A stretch of 64,000 nucleotides of DNA. Source: Acuticoccus sp039034015 (GTDB lineage Bacteria; Pseudomonadota; Alphaproteobacteria; Rhizobiales; Amorphaceae). A program made the position numbers and the translations under genes. Shown piece by piece: positions 51,945 to 61,458 of the stretch; the stretch's first letter is position 1; every line of letters begins with the position of its first letter. The stretch covers positions 39,711-103,710 of the forward strand of contig JBCCBM010000013.1 of NCBI GenBank assembly GCA_039034015.1. Reading direction: 5' to 3'. Below the pieces are notes generated by a model, which worked only from the letters and a program-made list of their open reading frames with translations, did not search any database and was not told where the DNA came from.

Positions 51945-51972
51945 CCAAAAAAGAGAGACCTTGGAGGGAACG

Positions 51973-53112
51973 ATGAAAGCCTTTGTGCTGGCGGCCTTTG
52001 CCGCGGCGGTGATGGTGTCGGGCGCGGCCGCGCAAGACCCCATTCGGATCGGATCGGTGCTGGCCGCAACGGGGCCCGCCTCGTTCTTGGGGGATCCGGA
52101 AAAGAAAACGCTCGAGCTTTACGTGGCGCAGATCAACGCCGAGGGCGGCGTGCTCGGCCGCCCGCTTGCGCTCATCGTTTATGATGACGGGGCCGACGCC
52201 AACCAGGCCCGCTCCTTCGCAACGCGCCTTGTGGAGGATGATGGGATTGTTGCCATGGTCGGCGGCTCCACCACCGGCACGACCATGGCCATGGCCCCAA
52301 TCTTTGACGATTACGAGATCCCGTTCATCTCGCTCGCCGGCGCGGTCGTCATCATCGACCCTGTGCAGCCGTTTGTTTTCAAGACGCCGCACACCGACAA
52401 GATGGCCTGCGAGAAGATTTTTGAAGATCTTCAGAAGCGCGGCCTCTCCAAAGTCGGCATGATTTCGGGCACCGGGGGGTTTGGGAAGTCCATGCGCGCC
52501 CAGTGCATCGGCGTCTCGGAGGCCTATGGCATCGAGATTGTGGCCGACGAAACCTATGGCCCGCGCGATTCGGATATGACGCCGCAGCTCACCAACATTG
52601 CCGGCACCGAGGGGCTTGAGGCATTGGTGAACGCAGGCTTTGGCCAGGGCCCTGCGATCGTGACGCGCAATGTGGCCCAGCTCGGCATCGACGTGCCGTT
52701 TTACCAAAGCCACGGCGTTGCCTCAAAATCGTTCATCGAGCTGGCGGGGGAAGCGGCCGAGGGCGTGCGGTTGCCGGCCTCCGCGCTGCTGGTGGCCGAG
52801 CAGCTTTCCGATGATGACCCGCAAAAGAGCGTCGTCGTCGGCTATAAATCCACCTACGAGGAGGCGACCGGTGAGCCGGTCTCCACCTTTGGCGGCCACG
52901 CGTTTGACGGGCTGATGATCTTGAAGGCGGCCATTGAGCGGGCCGGCTCCACCGACCCCATCGCGATCCGCGATGCAATCCGTGAGACCCAAGGTTTTAT
53001 GGGCACGGCCGGTGTCGTCAACATGAGCGAGAGCGACCACATGGGCCTCGACCTCACCGCCTTCCGCATGCTCGAAATCAAGGATGGCGACTGGACGCTG
53101 GTGGCCGACTGA
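51973..53112 (+). CDS. Liv-type ABC transporter substrate-binding protein
   Basis: The 379-residue protein has a signal peptide (MKAFVLAAFAAAVMVSGAAAQ) and the type I binding core: IRIGSVLAATGPASFLGDPEKKTLELYVAQINAEGGVLGRPLALIVYDDGAD. Relatives bind branched-chain amino acids or aromatic acids. Its neighbours (paaGIK) and the palindromic operator favour phenylacetate or a similar aromatic acid. The ATG at 51973 has GGAGGG upstream. The membrane and ATPase genes follow after a gene on the other strand. Confidence 0.85.
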   Translation: MKAFVLAAFAAAVMVSGAAAQDPIRIGSVLAATGPASFLGDPEKKTLELYVAQINAEGGVLGRPLALIVYDDGADANQARSFATRLVEDDGIVAMVGGSTTGTTMAMAPIFDDYEIPFISLAGAVVIIDPVQPFVFKTPHTDKMACEKIFEDLQKRGLSKVGMISGTGGFGKSMRAQCIGVSEAYGIEIVADETYGPRDSDMTPQLTNIAGTEGLEALVNAGFGQGPAIVTRNVAQLGIDVPFYQSHGVASKSFIELAGEAAEGVRLPASALLVAEQLSDDDPQKSVVVGYKSTYEEATGEPVSTFGGHAFDGLMILKAAIERAGSTDPIAIRDAIRETQGFMGTAGVVNMSESDHMGLDLTAFRMLEIKDGDWTLVAD

Positions 53113-53119
53113 CCGGGTT

Positions 53120-53878
53120 TTACGCGTGCGCGTCGGCAATCACGCGGCGGTAAAGATGCCACGTGGCGTGCCCCAAAATGGGAAGCGCCACGAAAAGGCC
53201 CAGGAACGCCGGCGCCATCGCCAAAAACAACAGCGCGGCAATGGTGGCGGCCCACGCCACCATCTGCGGCTTGTTCGCCCCGACAGCCTTCATGGACGTG
53301 ATCATCGCGGTGACGAAATCGACCTCCCTGTCGACGATCAACGGCAGGGAAATCACGGTGATGGCAAACACCAGCCACGCGGTCGCCGCACCCACCACAA
53401 TTTGGAACGCGATCATGGAAAGGCCGGCCGTGTTCATCAACGCCTCGGTGGAGGTGGTGATGTTGGTGAGCGGCATGCGCCCCAAGAAGAGCGCGAACGA
53501 CATGTGGGCAAAAAAGCTCCAAAACAAAAAAACGATCACCAAAATGGCGCCGATCCACGGCGCTTGGCCGGCGCGCTCGGCCCAGACGGTGGCAAGCACC
53601 GCGCGGAAGGTGAGGGGCTCACCCGCCGAAAGCCGGCGGCTCACCTCATAAAGCCCCACCGCCGCAAACGGGGCGACAAGTGGATAGCCGAGCGACAACA
53701 CCAGCGTCCACGTGAACGTTCCCGCGCCGAAAGCGGCGAGCAAGAGCCCCCCGCCGGCATAAACGCTGGAGAAAAACAGGCCATACTGGGGCGCTGCGCG
53801 AAAGTCGCGCCACCCGGCGGCGAGCGCTGCAAAAATGTCGCCGAACCCCACCGCGTTGATCGCAAATCGCTCTGTCAT
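53120..53878 (-). CDS. DUF2189-domain membrane protein
   Basis: The 252-residue protein has about six transmembrane segments. The pattern LAAGWRDFRAAPQYGLFFSSVYAGGG, then GYPLVAPFAAVGLYEVSRRL and LVFAITVISLPLIVDREVDFVTAM, is that of DUF2189. The ATG at 53878 is chosen; upstream codons lack similarity. It is inserted head-to-tail opposite the Liv genes, splitting the binding protein from its permeases. Role unknown. Confidence 0.85.
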   Translation of the reverse strand: MTERFAINAVGFGDIFAALAAGWRDFRAAPQYGLFFSSVYAGGGLLLAAFGAGTFTWTLVLSLGYPLVAPFAAVGLYEVSRRLSAGEPLTFRAVLATVWAERAGQAPWIGAILVIVFLFWSFFAHMSFALFLGRMPLTNITTSTEALMNTAGLSMIAFQIVVGAATAWLVFAITVISLPLIVDREVDFVTAMITSMKAVGANKPQMVAWAATIAALLFLAMAPAFLGLFVALPILGHATWHLYRRVIADAHA

Positions 53879-53972
53879 GCCCGCCCCCCGGCCGCCAACG
53901 CTAACGGCCCGCCCCGCCCGTGGGCCTTGATCGAGATCAAGTTGTGACGCCCTCCCTTCCAGGACCCCACCC

Positions 53973-54848
53973 ATGACGGCTGACCTTGCCCAATTTGCCT
54001 TTTCGGGGCTCACGGTGGGGGCGGTGTACGCCCTCGTCGCCCTCGGCTTCACGCTGATTTACAATGCGTCGGGCGTTATCAACTTTGCCCAGGGCGAGTT
54101 TGTGATGCTGGGCGGGATGACGACGGTGTTTCTGGGCCTTTTCGGCCTGCCGCTCTGGCTCGCCGCCATCCTCGCCATCGCCGCAACAGTCTTGGTGGGC
54201 CTTGCGCTCTGGGCCTTTGCGATTGAAACCGCACGGGGCGCATCACCGGTCACGCTCATCATTATCACCATCGGCGCGTCGATCTTTTTGCGCGGCGCGA
54301 CCGAGCTTGTGTTCGACAAGCAGTTTCACGCCTTGCCATCCATCTCCGGCGATACGCCGCTGCGGGTGTTGGGCGCGGCGGTGTTGCCCCAGACGGTTTG
54401 GGTTCTTGGCGGCGCGCTTGGCGTGGTGGTCGTGCTTTGGACATTTTTGAGCCGCACGTTGTCGGGGAAAGCGGTGCTTGCGACGGCGGCTGACCGCGTG
54501 GCGGCCAAGCTTGTGGGCATCAACACGGCCGCGGTGGTGGGCTTTTCGTTCGCCGTGTCGGCCGCCATCGGCGCGCTCGCCGGCATTTTGATCACGCCCA
54601 TCACCCTGACAAGCTACGATGTGGGGACGCTCCTTGCGCTGAAGGGGTTTGCAGCGGCAATGCTCGGCGGGATCGGGAGCCCCATTGGCGCGGTCGTCGG
54701 CGGGCTTTTGGTGGGGTTGATCGAGGCCTTTGGCGCTGGCCTCATCTCCTCGGCCTACAAGGACGCCTTTGCCTTCCTCACCATTTTGGCGGTCTTGTTT
54801 TTCTTGCCCGCGGGCCTTTTTGGCGCGCGCACGGTGGAGCGGGTCTGA
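53973..54848 (+). CDS. livH: Liv-type ABC transporter permease (LivH)
   Basis: The 291-residue permease with about eight hydrophobic helices begins LTVGAVYALVALGFTLIYNASGVINFAQGEF, the classic LivH N-terminus, and ends GGIGSPIGAVVGGLLVGLIEAFGAG. It lies three bases before LivM. Confidence 0.93.
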   Translation: MTADLAQFAFSGLTVGAVYALVALGFTLIYNASGVINFAQGEFVMLGGMTTVFLGLFGLPLWLAAILAIAATVLVGLALWAFAIETARGASPVTLIIITIGASIFLRGATELVFDKQFHALPSISGDTPLRVLGAAVLPQTVWVLGGALGVVVVLWTFLSRTLSGKAVLATAADRVAAKLVGINTAAVVGFSFAVSAAIGALAGILITPITLTSYDVGTLLALKGFAAAMLGGIGSPIGAVVGGLLVGLIEAFGAGLISSAYKDAFAFLTILAVLFFLPAGLFGARTVERV

Positions 54849-54851
54849 GCC

Positions 54852-55790
54852 ATGCAGCGCTTTCTCTCCCCGCTCATTCTGGCGCTCGTCGCCCTTGGCG
54901 TCTGGCTTTTGGCCGACAGCAACTTTGTCCTTCGCATTGCAACGCTTGTGTTCATCTTTGGCGTCGCGGCCATCGGGCTCAATGTTCTGGTGGGCGATGC
55001 GGGGCAGGTGAGCCTTGGCCACGCGGGCTTTTTGGGGATCGGCGCCTACGCCACCGCCGTTGGCCCAGCCGCCCTTGGCGTTCACCCGCTGCTTGCGGGG
55101 GCGGCGGGCGTCGTGATCGCCGGGGCGCTCGCCTTTGCGGTGGGCCGGCCTGTGCTTCGGCTCAAAGGGCACGCGCTCGCGGTCGCGACCCTTGGGCTCG
55201 GCATCTTGATTTTTATGGTGCTCACCAACGAGGCGTGGCTCACCGGCGGGCCCGATGGGATGCGCGTTGCCCGGGCGGAGGTGTTTGGCGTGCGCCTCCG
55301 GGGCGCCGCGCTTTGGTTCATCATCAGTTCGGTTGTGTTGGTGTTGGCTGCGCTGGTGGCCGAAACATTGAAGGCGAGCCCCACGGGGCGGGCGCTGCGG
55401 GCGCTTCACGATTCGGAGGTGGCGGCGGCCACCGCCGGGATCGACGTTGCGGCGTATAAAACGGTCGCGTTCGTGGTGGCCGCGGTCTACGGCGCCATCG
55501 CCGGCGTGATGCTCGCGCTCTTTGAAGGGTTTGTGACGCCCGATGTCGCGGGCTTTCTCACCTCCATCGAACTTGTGACGATGGTGGTTCTCGGCGGCAT
55601 GGGGTCGGTGCTCGGCGCTGTGGCGGGTGCGGCGATTTTAACCGCGCTTCCCCAGCTTTTGACCATCTTTCAGGAGTACGAGCACATGATGCTCGGTCTT
55701 GTCATGATGGTGGTGATGATTGCGCTGCGGCGCGGGATCGTGCCGAGCCTTGTGGCGCTTTGGCCCCAACGGCGGGGGCTCAAACGGTGA
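54852..55790 (+). CDS. livM: Liv-type ABC transporter permease (LivM)
   Basis: The 312-residue permease has GLNVLVGDAGQVSLGHAGFLGIGAYATA, GRALRALHDSEVAAATAGIDVAAYKTVAFVV and LGGMGSVLGAVAGAAILTALPQ, all typical of LivM. It ends where LivG starts (55790). Confidence 0.93.
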   Translation: MQRFLSPLILALVALGVWLLADSNFVLRIATLVFIFGVAAIGLNVLVGDAGQVSLGHAGFLGIGAYATAVGPAALGVHPLLAGAAGVVIAGALAFAVGRPVLRLKGHALAVATLGLGILIFMVLTNEAWLTGGPDGMRVARAEVFGVRLRGAALWFIISSVVLVLAALVAETLKASPTGRALRALHDSEVAAATAGIDVAAYKTVAFVVAAVYGAIAGVMLALFEGFVTPDVAGFLTSIELVTMVVLGGMGSVLGAVAGAAILTALPQLLTIFQEYEHMMLGLVMMVVMIALRRGIVPSLVALWPQRRGLKR

Positions 55791-56551
55791 TGGCGGCGCT
55801 CTCGGTCGAAAACCTTTCCATCGCATTTGGCGGCATCCGCGCCGTTGATGGCGTCTCATTCGAGGCGGCCGCGGGTGCCGTGACGGCCATCATCGGCCCA
55901 AACGGTGCCGGCAAGACGACGCTCTTTAACATGATGTCCGGCGTTTACCGGCCAACGGGCGGGCGCGTGTCGCTGTTTGGCGAAGATGTGACGGGCTTGC
56001 CGCCCCAGGGGCTTGCCCTGCGCGGATTGTCCCGCACGTTCCAAAATCTTCAGGTATTTTTTCGCATGAGCGCGGCTGAAAACGTCATGGTCGGCACCCA
56101 TTTGTCAGCGCGGCGCGGGGTGTGGCGCCATCTTTTGCCGCTGCCCGCTCTCTTTCGGGCCGAGCGCGCGTCCTATGATGCCGCCTGCGCCGAGCTTGCC
56201 CATGTGGGCCTTGAGGGGGAGGCGGACAGGCCGGCGGGCGCGTTGCCTTATGGGTCGTTAAAACAGCTTGAAATTGCAAGGGCGCTCGCGGCTGGTCCAA
56301 AAGCGTTGTTGCTGGATGAGCCGGCGGCGGGCTGCAACGGGGCCGAGACGGCGCGGCTGTCGGCGCTGGTGCGGCGCTTGGCGGATGAGGGTTTGGCGAT
56401 CGTGCTGGTGGAGCATGATATGGCGATGGTGATGCGGGTGTCGGACCGTGTGGTCGTCCTTGATCAGGGGCGGGTGATCGCGGACGGTGCACCTGCGCAG
56501 GTGCGGGCGGACCCGGCGGTCCGGTCTGCTTACCTTGGAGGGACGTCGTGA
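55790..56551 (+). CDS. livG: Liv-type ABC transporter ATP-binding protein (LivG)
   Basis: The 253-residue ATPase has Walker A GPNGAGKT, the Q-loop SRTFQNLQVFFRMSAAENVM, signature LPYGSLKQLEIARAL and Walker B LLLDEPAAGCNGAET. The ATG at 55790 (or GTG at 55787) overlaps the LivM stop. The signature is of the LivG type (YG-x-KRLE). Confidence 0.92.
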   Translation: MAALSVENLSIAFGGIRAVDGVSFEAAAGAVTAIIGPNGAGKTTLFNMMSGVYRPTGGRVSLFGEDVTGLPPQGLALRGLSRTFQNLQVFFRMSAAENVMVGTHLSARRGVWRHLLPLPALFRAERASYDAACAELAHVGLEGEADRPAGALPYGSLKQLEIARALAAGPKALLLDEPAAGCNGAETARLSALVRRLADEGLAIVLVEHDMAMVMRVSDRVVVLDQGRVIADGAPAQVRADPAVRSAYLGGTS

Positions 56552-57255
56552 TGCTGGGTGTGACGGGCCTGACCGCGGGCTATGGGCGGATCGAGGTTCT
56601 GCACAACGTCGACCTTGCGGTGGACGCGGGCGAGATCGTGGCAATTGTCGGCGCCAACGGGGCCGGCAAGACGACATTGATGAATGTTTTGGCCGGCATT
56701 CATCCGCCCTTTGCCGGGTCGATCACCTACGAGGGCAATGACATCACCGCCATGCCCGCCCATGTGCGCGTTGCAAGCGGCATTGTGTTGGTGCCCCAGG
56801 GCCGGCGCATTTTCGGCCCCCTCACGGTGGAGGACAATCTCCGGCTTGGCGCCTATCGCTCGGCGGCGGACCGGTCGGACCTCACCGCGATGGAGGAAAT
56901 GTTCCCCATTTTGGCGGAGCGGCGGGGGCAGGGCGCGGGGGGCCTGTCAGGCGGGCAACAGCAGATGCTGGCCATCGCGCGGGCGTTGATGGCCCGCCCG
57001 CGGCTCCTTTTGTTGGACGAGCCTTCCATGGGGCTTGCGCCGCTGATTGTGGAACAGATCTTTGATGCCCTTCGCACCCGCCACAAGCGAGAGGGCACCA
57101 CCATAGTGGTGGTGGAGCAGAACGTGTCGGCCGCGCTCGCCTTTGCTGACCGGGGCATTGTGATGGAAACCGGCCGAATTGTGGCGGCCGGCCCGTCCGC
57201 CGACCTGTTGAACGACACGGCGGTGCAGGACGCGTTTTTGGGCGCTGAGAACTAA
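56551..57255 (+). CDS. livF: Liv-type ABC transporter ATP-binding protein (LivF)
   Basis: The 234-residue ATPase has Walker A GANGAGKT, signature LSGGQQQMLAIARALM, Walker B LLLDEPSMGLAP and H-region VEQN, all typical of LivF. The start at 56551 overlaps the LivG stop. A GC-rich hairpin without a T-run follows at about 57262-57292. Confidence 0.92.
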   Translation: MLGVTGLTAGYGRIEVLHNVDLAVDAGEIVAIVGANGAGKTTLMNVLAGIHPPFAGSITYEGNDITAMPAHVRVASGIVLVPQGRRIFGPLTVEDNLRLGAYRSAADRSDLTAMEEMFPILAERRGQGAGGLSGGQQQMLAIARALMARPRLLLLDEPSMGLAPLIVEQIFDALRTRHKREGTTIVVVEQNVSAALAFADRGIVMETGRIVAAGPSADLLNDTAVQDAFLGAEN

Positions 57256-57329
57256 ACCCACCCCGCCTTGCCTTGCGAGGGGGCGGGGCGCGGTACGCGG
57301 CTTGCATGATGACCGATGAAGGGGCGAGG

Positions 57330-58178
57330 ATGGACACGAACGTCGTCTCATTTGAAGAGGCCACCCGGGCGCGGGCACCGCGCGCGCCAGTGGAGGTGAG
57401 CCTTGAGACGCTCAAGGCGCGCCAACCGGTGGTGCCCATTGCGCAGTGCCATGCGGGCCTCGTTAACGTCACCTTCGATCAGCGCTTTAAGGCGACGACC
57501 TTTCGCATTTTCAAGGACTTGTCCGCCGGCTTCCCCCGGGGCCGCAAGATCACGATCCTCGGCCATCCGGCCACCGGCAAGTCCGTCATGATGGACCTTT
57601 TGCAGCGGCGCTTGCCGCCCACCAAAGGCCAGGTGATCGTCAATTCCAACTTTGGCTGGCAGGTCAACTCCATGGCGTTCATGGATATGCCCCTGCCCAT
57701 GAGGGACAACTTGCGCTTCCTCGCCAACGTGGTGGGGGTGCCGCCCGGCCGCTTCACGGGCGCCGTCCGCGAGTTTTGCGACCTTGGAAAGCGCTCCTTC
57801 AACGACCGGATGAAGGATTTTCCGATCTGGGTCCGCAAGCGCATCGCGTTTTTGGTGGTCGCCGCCTGCAACTTTGACTGTCATCTCATTGATGGGTCCT
57901 TTTCCCCTGTTCAAATGAAACTTGAAGGGGCCGATGCGGACCGGGTGGTGGACGCCATCTACGGGCGCGACTACATCGCAACAGTGCGGCTCGCCAAGAA
58001 GGTGCCGCCCAATTGCGATCTGGTGTATATTCTTTTTGAAGGGCAGCTCTACGCCTTTGACGATGTTGGCTTGGCCACCGAGGTGTTTCAATTGCTGCCG
58101 CCCCCGTCCTATGGGTCGGGCGGCCGAAGCGAGGGTGACGAGGACGGCGACACGGAGCCCGATGATTTTGTCCTTTGA
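57330..58178 (+). CDS. KpsT-like polysaccharide-export ATPase, degenerate motifs
   Basis: The 282-residue protein follows the KpsT fold but its ATPase motifs are worn. Walker A GHPATGKS (78-85) is present. The signature region reads DFPIWVRKR (163-171) instead of LSSGM, and Walker B reads CHLIDGSF (Asp188 then Gly189) with no catalytic Glu. No H-loop is obvious. No KpsM permease is adjacent. The start ATG at 57330 has AAGGGG upstream; 57306 is possible. It could be a regulatory or clamp ATPase that binds but hydrolyses ATP poorly. Confidence 0.75.
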   Translation: MDTNVVSFEEATRARAPRAPVEVSLETLKARQPVVPIAQCHAGLVNVTFDQRFKATTFRIFKDLSAGFPRGRKITILGHPATGKSVMMDLLQRRLPPTKGQVIVNSNFGWQVNSMAFMDMPLPMRDNLRFLANVVGVPPGRFTGAVREFCDLGKRSFNDRMKDFPIWVRKRIAFLVVAACNFDCHLIDGSFSPVQMKLEGADADRVVDAIYGRDYIATVRLAKKVPPNCDLVYILFEGQLYAFDDVGLATEVFQLLPPPSYGSGGRSEGDEDGDTEPDDFVL

Positions 58179-58208
58179 CCCCGGGCATAGAGAGACAGGT
58201 GTGGCGTC

Positions 58209-59570
58209 ATGAGTGATAACAACCTCGTTCCGGTGCCGGAAGCGGAGGACCGCCGCGCTGCACTCCGACGTGCGCGGCGCGAACGCCGCCTTGCCAAGGC
58301 GGAGCGTGCTGAGGCGGAGGCCCCCCAAAAACCAAAGATGGGCGAGGCGAAGGTGGCGCGGGTGCAAAAGGCGAAGCGCGCCGACCCTGTGCCGAGCGCC
58401 GCAATCATCACGCCCGAGACCTTCGTCCTGCCCGGAAAGCCGACGGTTGAGAAAGAACGGTCCACCTTCGGCCAGTTCGTTCGGCTGATGTTTGTCGTCT
58501 TCGTGCTGCTGCCGACGCTTGCCGCCGTGGTGTTTTACGGCTTCTTCGCCTCCGACCAGTATGCGACGCAATCCTCCTTTGCCGTGCGCGGTGCGAGTGA
58601 CAGCTCATCCATCGATGTGGGGGGCCTCTTGTCGGCCGCAGGGGCGGGTGCGGACACAGAAACCGCAGACAGTTACATCCTGCAGGAGTACATTCAGTCC
58701 CGCGAGGTGGTCGACATCTTGGTGCGCGAGGCAAACTTCGTCGCGATCTATTCGCGCCCGGAGGCTGACCCCTACTATCGCCTCGATCCCAACGGCTCGA
58801 TCGAGGATTTTGTCAGCTACTGGCAGATGATGAGCGCGGTCGAGTTTGACACCGACACCGGCATCATCAGCCTCATCATTCGCGCCTTCCGCCCGGAGGA
58901 CGCACAAACCATCACCGCCAAGGTGGTGGAAACCTCCGAAGCGCTGGTGAATGAACTGTCCCTGCGCGCCCGGGAGGACGGCGTGAAGACCGCGCGCAAC
59001 GAGGTGCAGGTGGCCGAGGAGCGCTTTGCAGAAAGCCGCAAGTCGCTGGCAAGCTATCGCGGCACCGAGCAGGAGATTGACCCCACCGCCAGCGCCACCT
59101 CGCAACAAACCATTGTCGCCACGCTGGAAGGGGAGCTTGCCACCCGCCAGTCAGAGCTGCGGGCCCTGCGCGCCACCATGAGCGAGAATGCGCCCCGCGT
59201 CGTCTACGTTCAAAACCAGATCAACGCGCTGCAGCGGCAAATTGCGGCTGAACGGCTGAGCGTTGCGGTTGCTGAAGATGGCAACCAACGCCCCGTCCTC
59301 ACCGAGCGCCTGTCCCGCTATGAGGAGCTTTTGGCTGAGCGGGAGTTTGCGGAAAAAGCGTACATCTCAAGCCTTGCCAGCCTTGAGACGGCGCGGATCG
59401 AGGCCCTCAAACAACAGCGGTACCTTGCGGTCTTCGTGAACGGCCGCGCGCCCCAGGACGCCACGTACCCCGAGGCGATCCGGTGGACGTTGATGCTCTT
59501 TGGGACGCTGCTTGCCATCTGGGGGGCGTGCGCCCTCATTGCGGCGGCCATCCGAGACCGCATCGTTTAA
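58209..59570 (+). CDS. KpsE-like polysaccharide co-polymerase/export protein
   Basis: The 453-residue inner-membrane protein has a long basic cytoplasmic N-terminus (1-88, mostly Ala, Arg, Lys), a transmembrane helix at about 93-112, a large periplasmic part with coiled coil (about 250-380) and a C-terminal helix (about 428-450). The DQYATQSSFAVRG block is typical of KpsE/Wzc-type proteins that span the periplasm in capsule export. No Wzc-type kinase domain. Confidence 0.83.
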   Translation: MSDNNLVPVPEAEDRRAALRRARRERRLAKAERAEAEAPQKPKMGEAKVARVQKAKRADPVPSAAIITPETFVLPGKPTVEKERSTFGQFVRLMFVVFVLLPTLAAVVFYGFFASDQYATQSSFAVRGASDSSSIDVGGLLSAAGAGADTETADSYILQEYIQSREVVDILVREANFVAIYSRPEADPYYRLDPNGSIEDFVSYWQMMSAVEFDTDTGIISLIIRAFRPEDAQTITAKVVETSEALVNELSLRAREDGVKTARNEVQVAEERFAESRKSLASYRGTEQEIDPTASATSQQTIVATLEGELATRQSELRALRATMSENAPRVVYVQNQINALQRQIAAERLSVAVAEDGNQRPVLTERLSRYEELLAEREFAEKAYISSLASLETARIEALKQQRYLAVFVNGRAPQDATYPEAIRWTLMLFGTLLAIWGACALIAAAIRDRIV

Positions 59571-59744
59571 CGGCGCTCTTTATCATCCCCGTCTTGCACA
59601 ACTCCTGTGGATAGTGCCGGGCGGGGATGTGCCATCGTTGCAACGGCTTCCGGTTCATTTACCCCCGCCGCGTCATCCTGCCTCCACTCACAGCCATGGC
59701 GGTGCTATGGTTTAAAGTATGTTTTGCGGGCGGGAAGTCGTGTG

Positions 59745-60884
59745 ATGAATATGCAGGGCGCGATGGCCATTTTTATGGCCGCTACACTTGCCGGCTGTTC
59801 CGGCCTCGCCTCCAGCGGTCCACTCCGCCAGGAAATCGACGTTGTCGACAACGCGAACTACCCAAAACCCTCGCACCTCGTCATCAAGATCGACGAGAAA
59901 GTCACCAACATCACCGGTCAATACCGCCCCCAAGGCTTCTCCAGCTTTTTCAAAGTGAGTGACAGCCAGCCGCGAATCAAACTTGCGGTGGGTGACACGG
60001 TGAACGTGAACATTTTTGAGGCCGGCGCGGACGGTCTCTTCTCGTCCTCCTCCGCAAAGGCGACGCAAATCTCCGCCCAGGTGGATGCCGACGGCCAGGT
60101 CTTCGTGCCGTACGTGGGGGCGATCCGCGCCTCGGGCCGCTCCCCGGGGGATTTGCGCTCCACCATCCAGGCAGCGCTTGAGGACAAAGCCATCCAGCCG
60201 CAGGTCCAGGTGATGGTGGGCGAATCGCGCGCCAACGCCGTCACGGTTCTGGGCAAGGTCAACAGCCCCGGCCAACAGCAGATCACCAACGCCGGCCTTT
60301 CGGTGGTCGATCTCATCAGCCTTGCCGGTGGCACGAGCGGCGAAACCTACGAATCGGTCGTCACCCTGCGCCGCGGCAAAACGGTCGCCAGCGCCAACCT
60401 TGAAGACCTTTTCGACAACCCCGACGACAATGTGCCCGTGCGCCCTGGTGACACGGTGCTGGTGAGCGACGTGACGCGCACCTTCTCGGTGCTGGGCGCA
60501 GCGGCCACCAAGCAAGAGTTCAAGTTTGAGGCCCGCAAGGTGACGCTTGCGGAGGGCATTGCGCGGGCCGGCGGACTTGACGATTCCCTCGCTGACGCGC
60601 GCGGCGTCTTCGTGTTCCGCTTCGAGCCCGATCATATTGCAAAAGCGCTCGACGAGCGGGCGCAAACCGCGCCCGAGGGTGCGATGGTCCCGGTGGTCTA
60701 CCGCATCAACCTCAAGGATCCAAAATCCTTCTTCCTGATGAAGCTTTTCGAGCTGCGGGATGAGGATATCATCTATGTCGCCAACCACCCCACGGCCGAG
60801 CTTGCCAAATTCTTCCAGGTGATCGCGCCGATCATCTCCGCCGGCACCACGGTCGCATCGCTGACGCGCACCGTTTCAAACTGA
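59745..60884 (+). CDS. Polysaccharide-export outer-membrane lipoprotein (Wza/KpsD-like)
   Basis: The 379-residue lipoprotein has a signal peptide ending in the lipobox TLAGC (Cys18). A polysaccharide-export (Poly_export) domain follows (about 70-160: LAVGDTVNVNIFEAG, DADGQVFVPYVGAIRASGRSPGDLRSTI), with two SLBB-type domains (NAVTVLGKVNSPGQQQ; FSVLGAAATKQEF). It should form the outer-membrane pore for polysaccharide. The ATG at 59745 is used, with GGGAAG upstream. Confidence 0.88.
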   Translation: MNMQGAMAIFMAATLAGCSGLASSGPLRQEIDVVDNANYPKPSHLVIKIDEKVTNITGQYRPQGFSSFFKVSDSQPRIKLAVGDTVNVNIFEAGADGLFSSSSAKATQISAQVDADGQVFVPYVGAIRASGRSPGDLRSTIQAALEDKAIQPQVQVMVGESRANAVTVLGKVNSPGQQQITNAGLSVVDLISLAGGTSGETYESVVTLRRGKTVASANLEDLFDNPDDNVPVRPGDTVLVSDVTRTFSVLGAAATKQEFKFEARKVTLAEGIARAGGLDDSLADARGVFVFRFEPDHIAKALDERAQTAPEGAMVPVVYRINLKDPKSFFLMKLFELRDEDIIYVANHPTAELAKFFQVIAPIISAGTTVASLTRTVSN

Positions 60885-60908
60885 CCGGGCCCGCGGGCCA
60901 GCAATGTG

Positions 60909-60933
60909 AAGGGGGGCTCCGGCCCCCCTTTTT
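60909..60933 (+). terminator. Rho-independent terminator of the polysaccharide-export operon
   Basis: GGGGGGC pairs with GCCCCCC around a four-base loop, flanked by AA and a run of five T. It lies 25 bases after the export lipoprotein stop. Confidence 0.85.
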
Positions 60934-61055
60934 CGTGGGCTCGCTGCAACACGATTGGCGTCGCAAGCCACCCTCCTTCGCCCAGAAGAGGCGACCATCT
61001 TCTCAATCTTGGCGCGTTTTGCGAGGGTCTCCGCAATCTTTGCGGGAGCAACCCC

Positions 61056-61382
61056 ATGGCGCGGCTGTTGATCGTTTTGTGCCTGATGGCAATGGCGGCG
61101 TGCTCCAAACCGTTTGATGCGGTCACGCCGGCCGCGCTCCCCCGCACGACCTATGCGGCGATGGACTGCGGTGCGCTCAACAGGGAGCTTCGGCTGCTGC
61201 AGCTGAGCCTGCGCCGCGAAGCGCTCCACCAACGCCAGGCGCAGACCTTGGACGCGGTGGGCGTGATTGCGATCCAAGCGCCCGTGGGCCGGCTTTTGGA
61301 CATGGATCGCGAGGCCGAGATTGCCGCTCTGAAGGGCCGGCGGCAGATCGCACAGCTGACGCACATGGAAAAACACTGCTGA
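61056..61382 (+). CDS. Small lipoprotein of unknown function
   Basis: The 108-residue protein begins MARLLIVLCLMAMAACSKPF, a lipoprotein signal with lipobox MAAC (Cys16). The rest is mainly helical (CGALNRELRLLQLSLRREALHQRQAQTLD) and ends LTHMEKHC. I do not recognise a family. The start has GGGAG upstream. It follows the terminator of the export operon and is probably separately expressed. Confidence 0.7.
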   Translation: MARLLIVLCLMAMAACSKPFDAVTPAALPRTTYAAMDCGALNRELRLLQLSLRREALHQRQAQTLDAVGVIAIQAPVGRLLDMDREAEIAALKGRRQIAQLTHMEKHC

Positions 61383-61458
61383 GGGGCTGCCAAAGGGTTG
61401 CCCTTCCCCCGGCCAGCCCCATCCCCACTCAGTGGACCATTTGACGACGAGGACGGCC

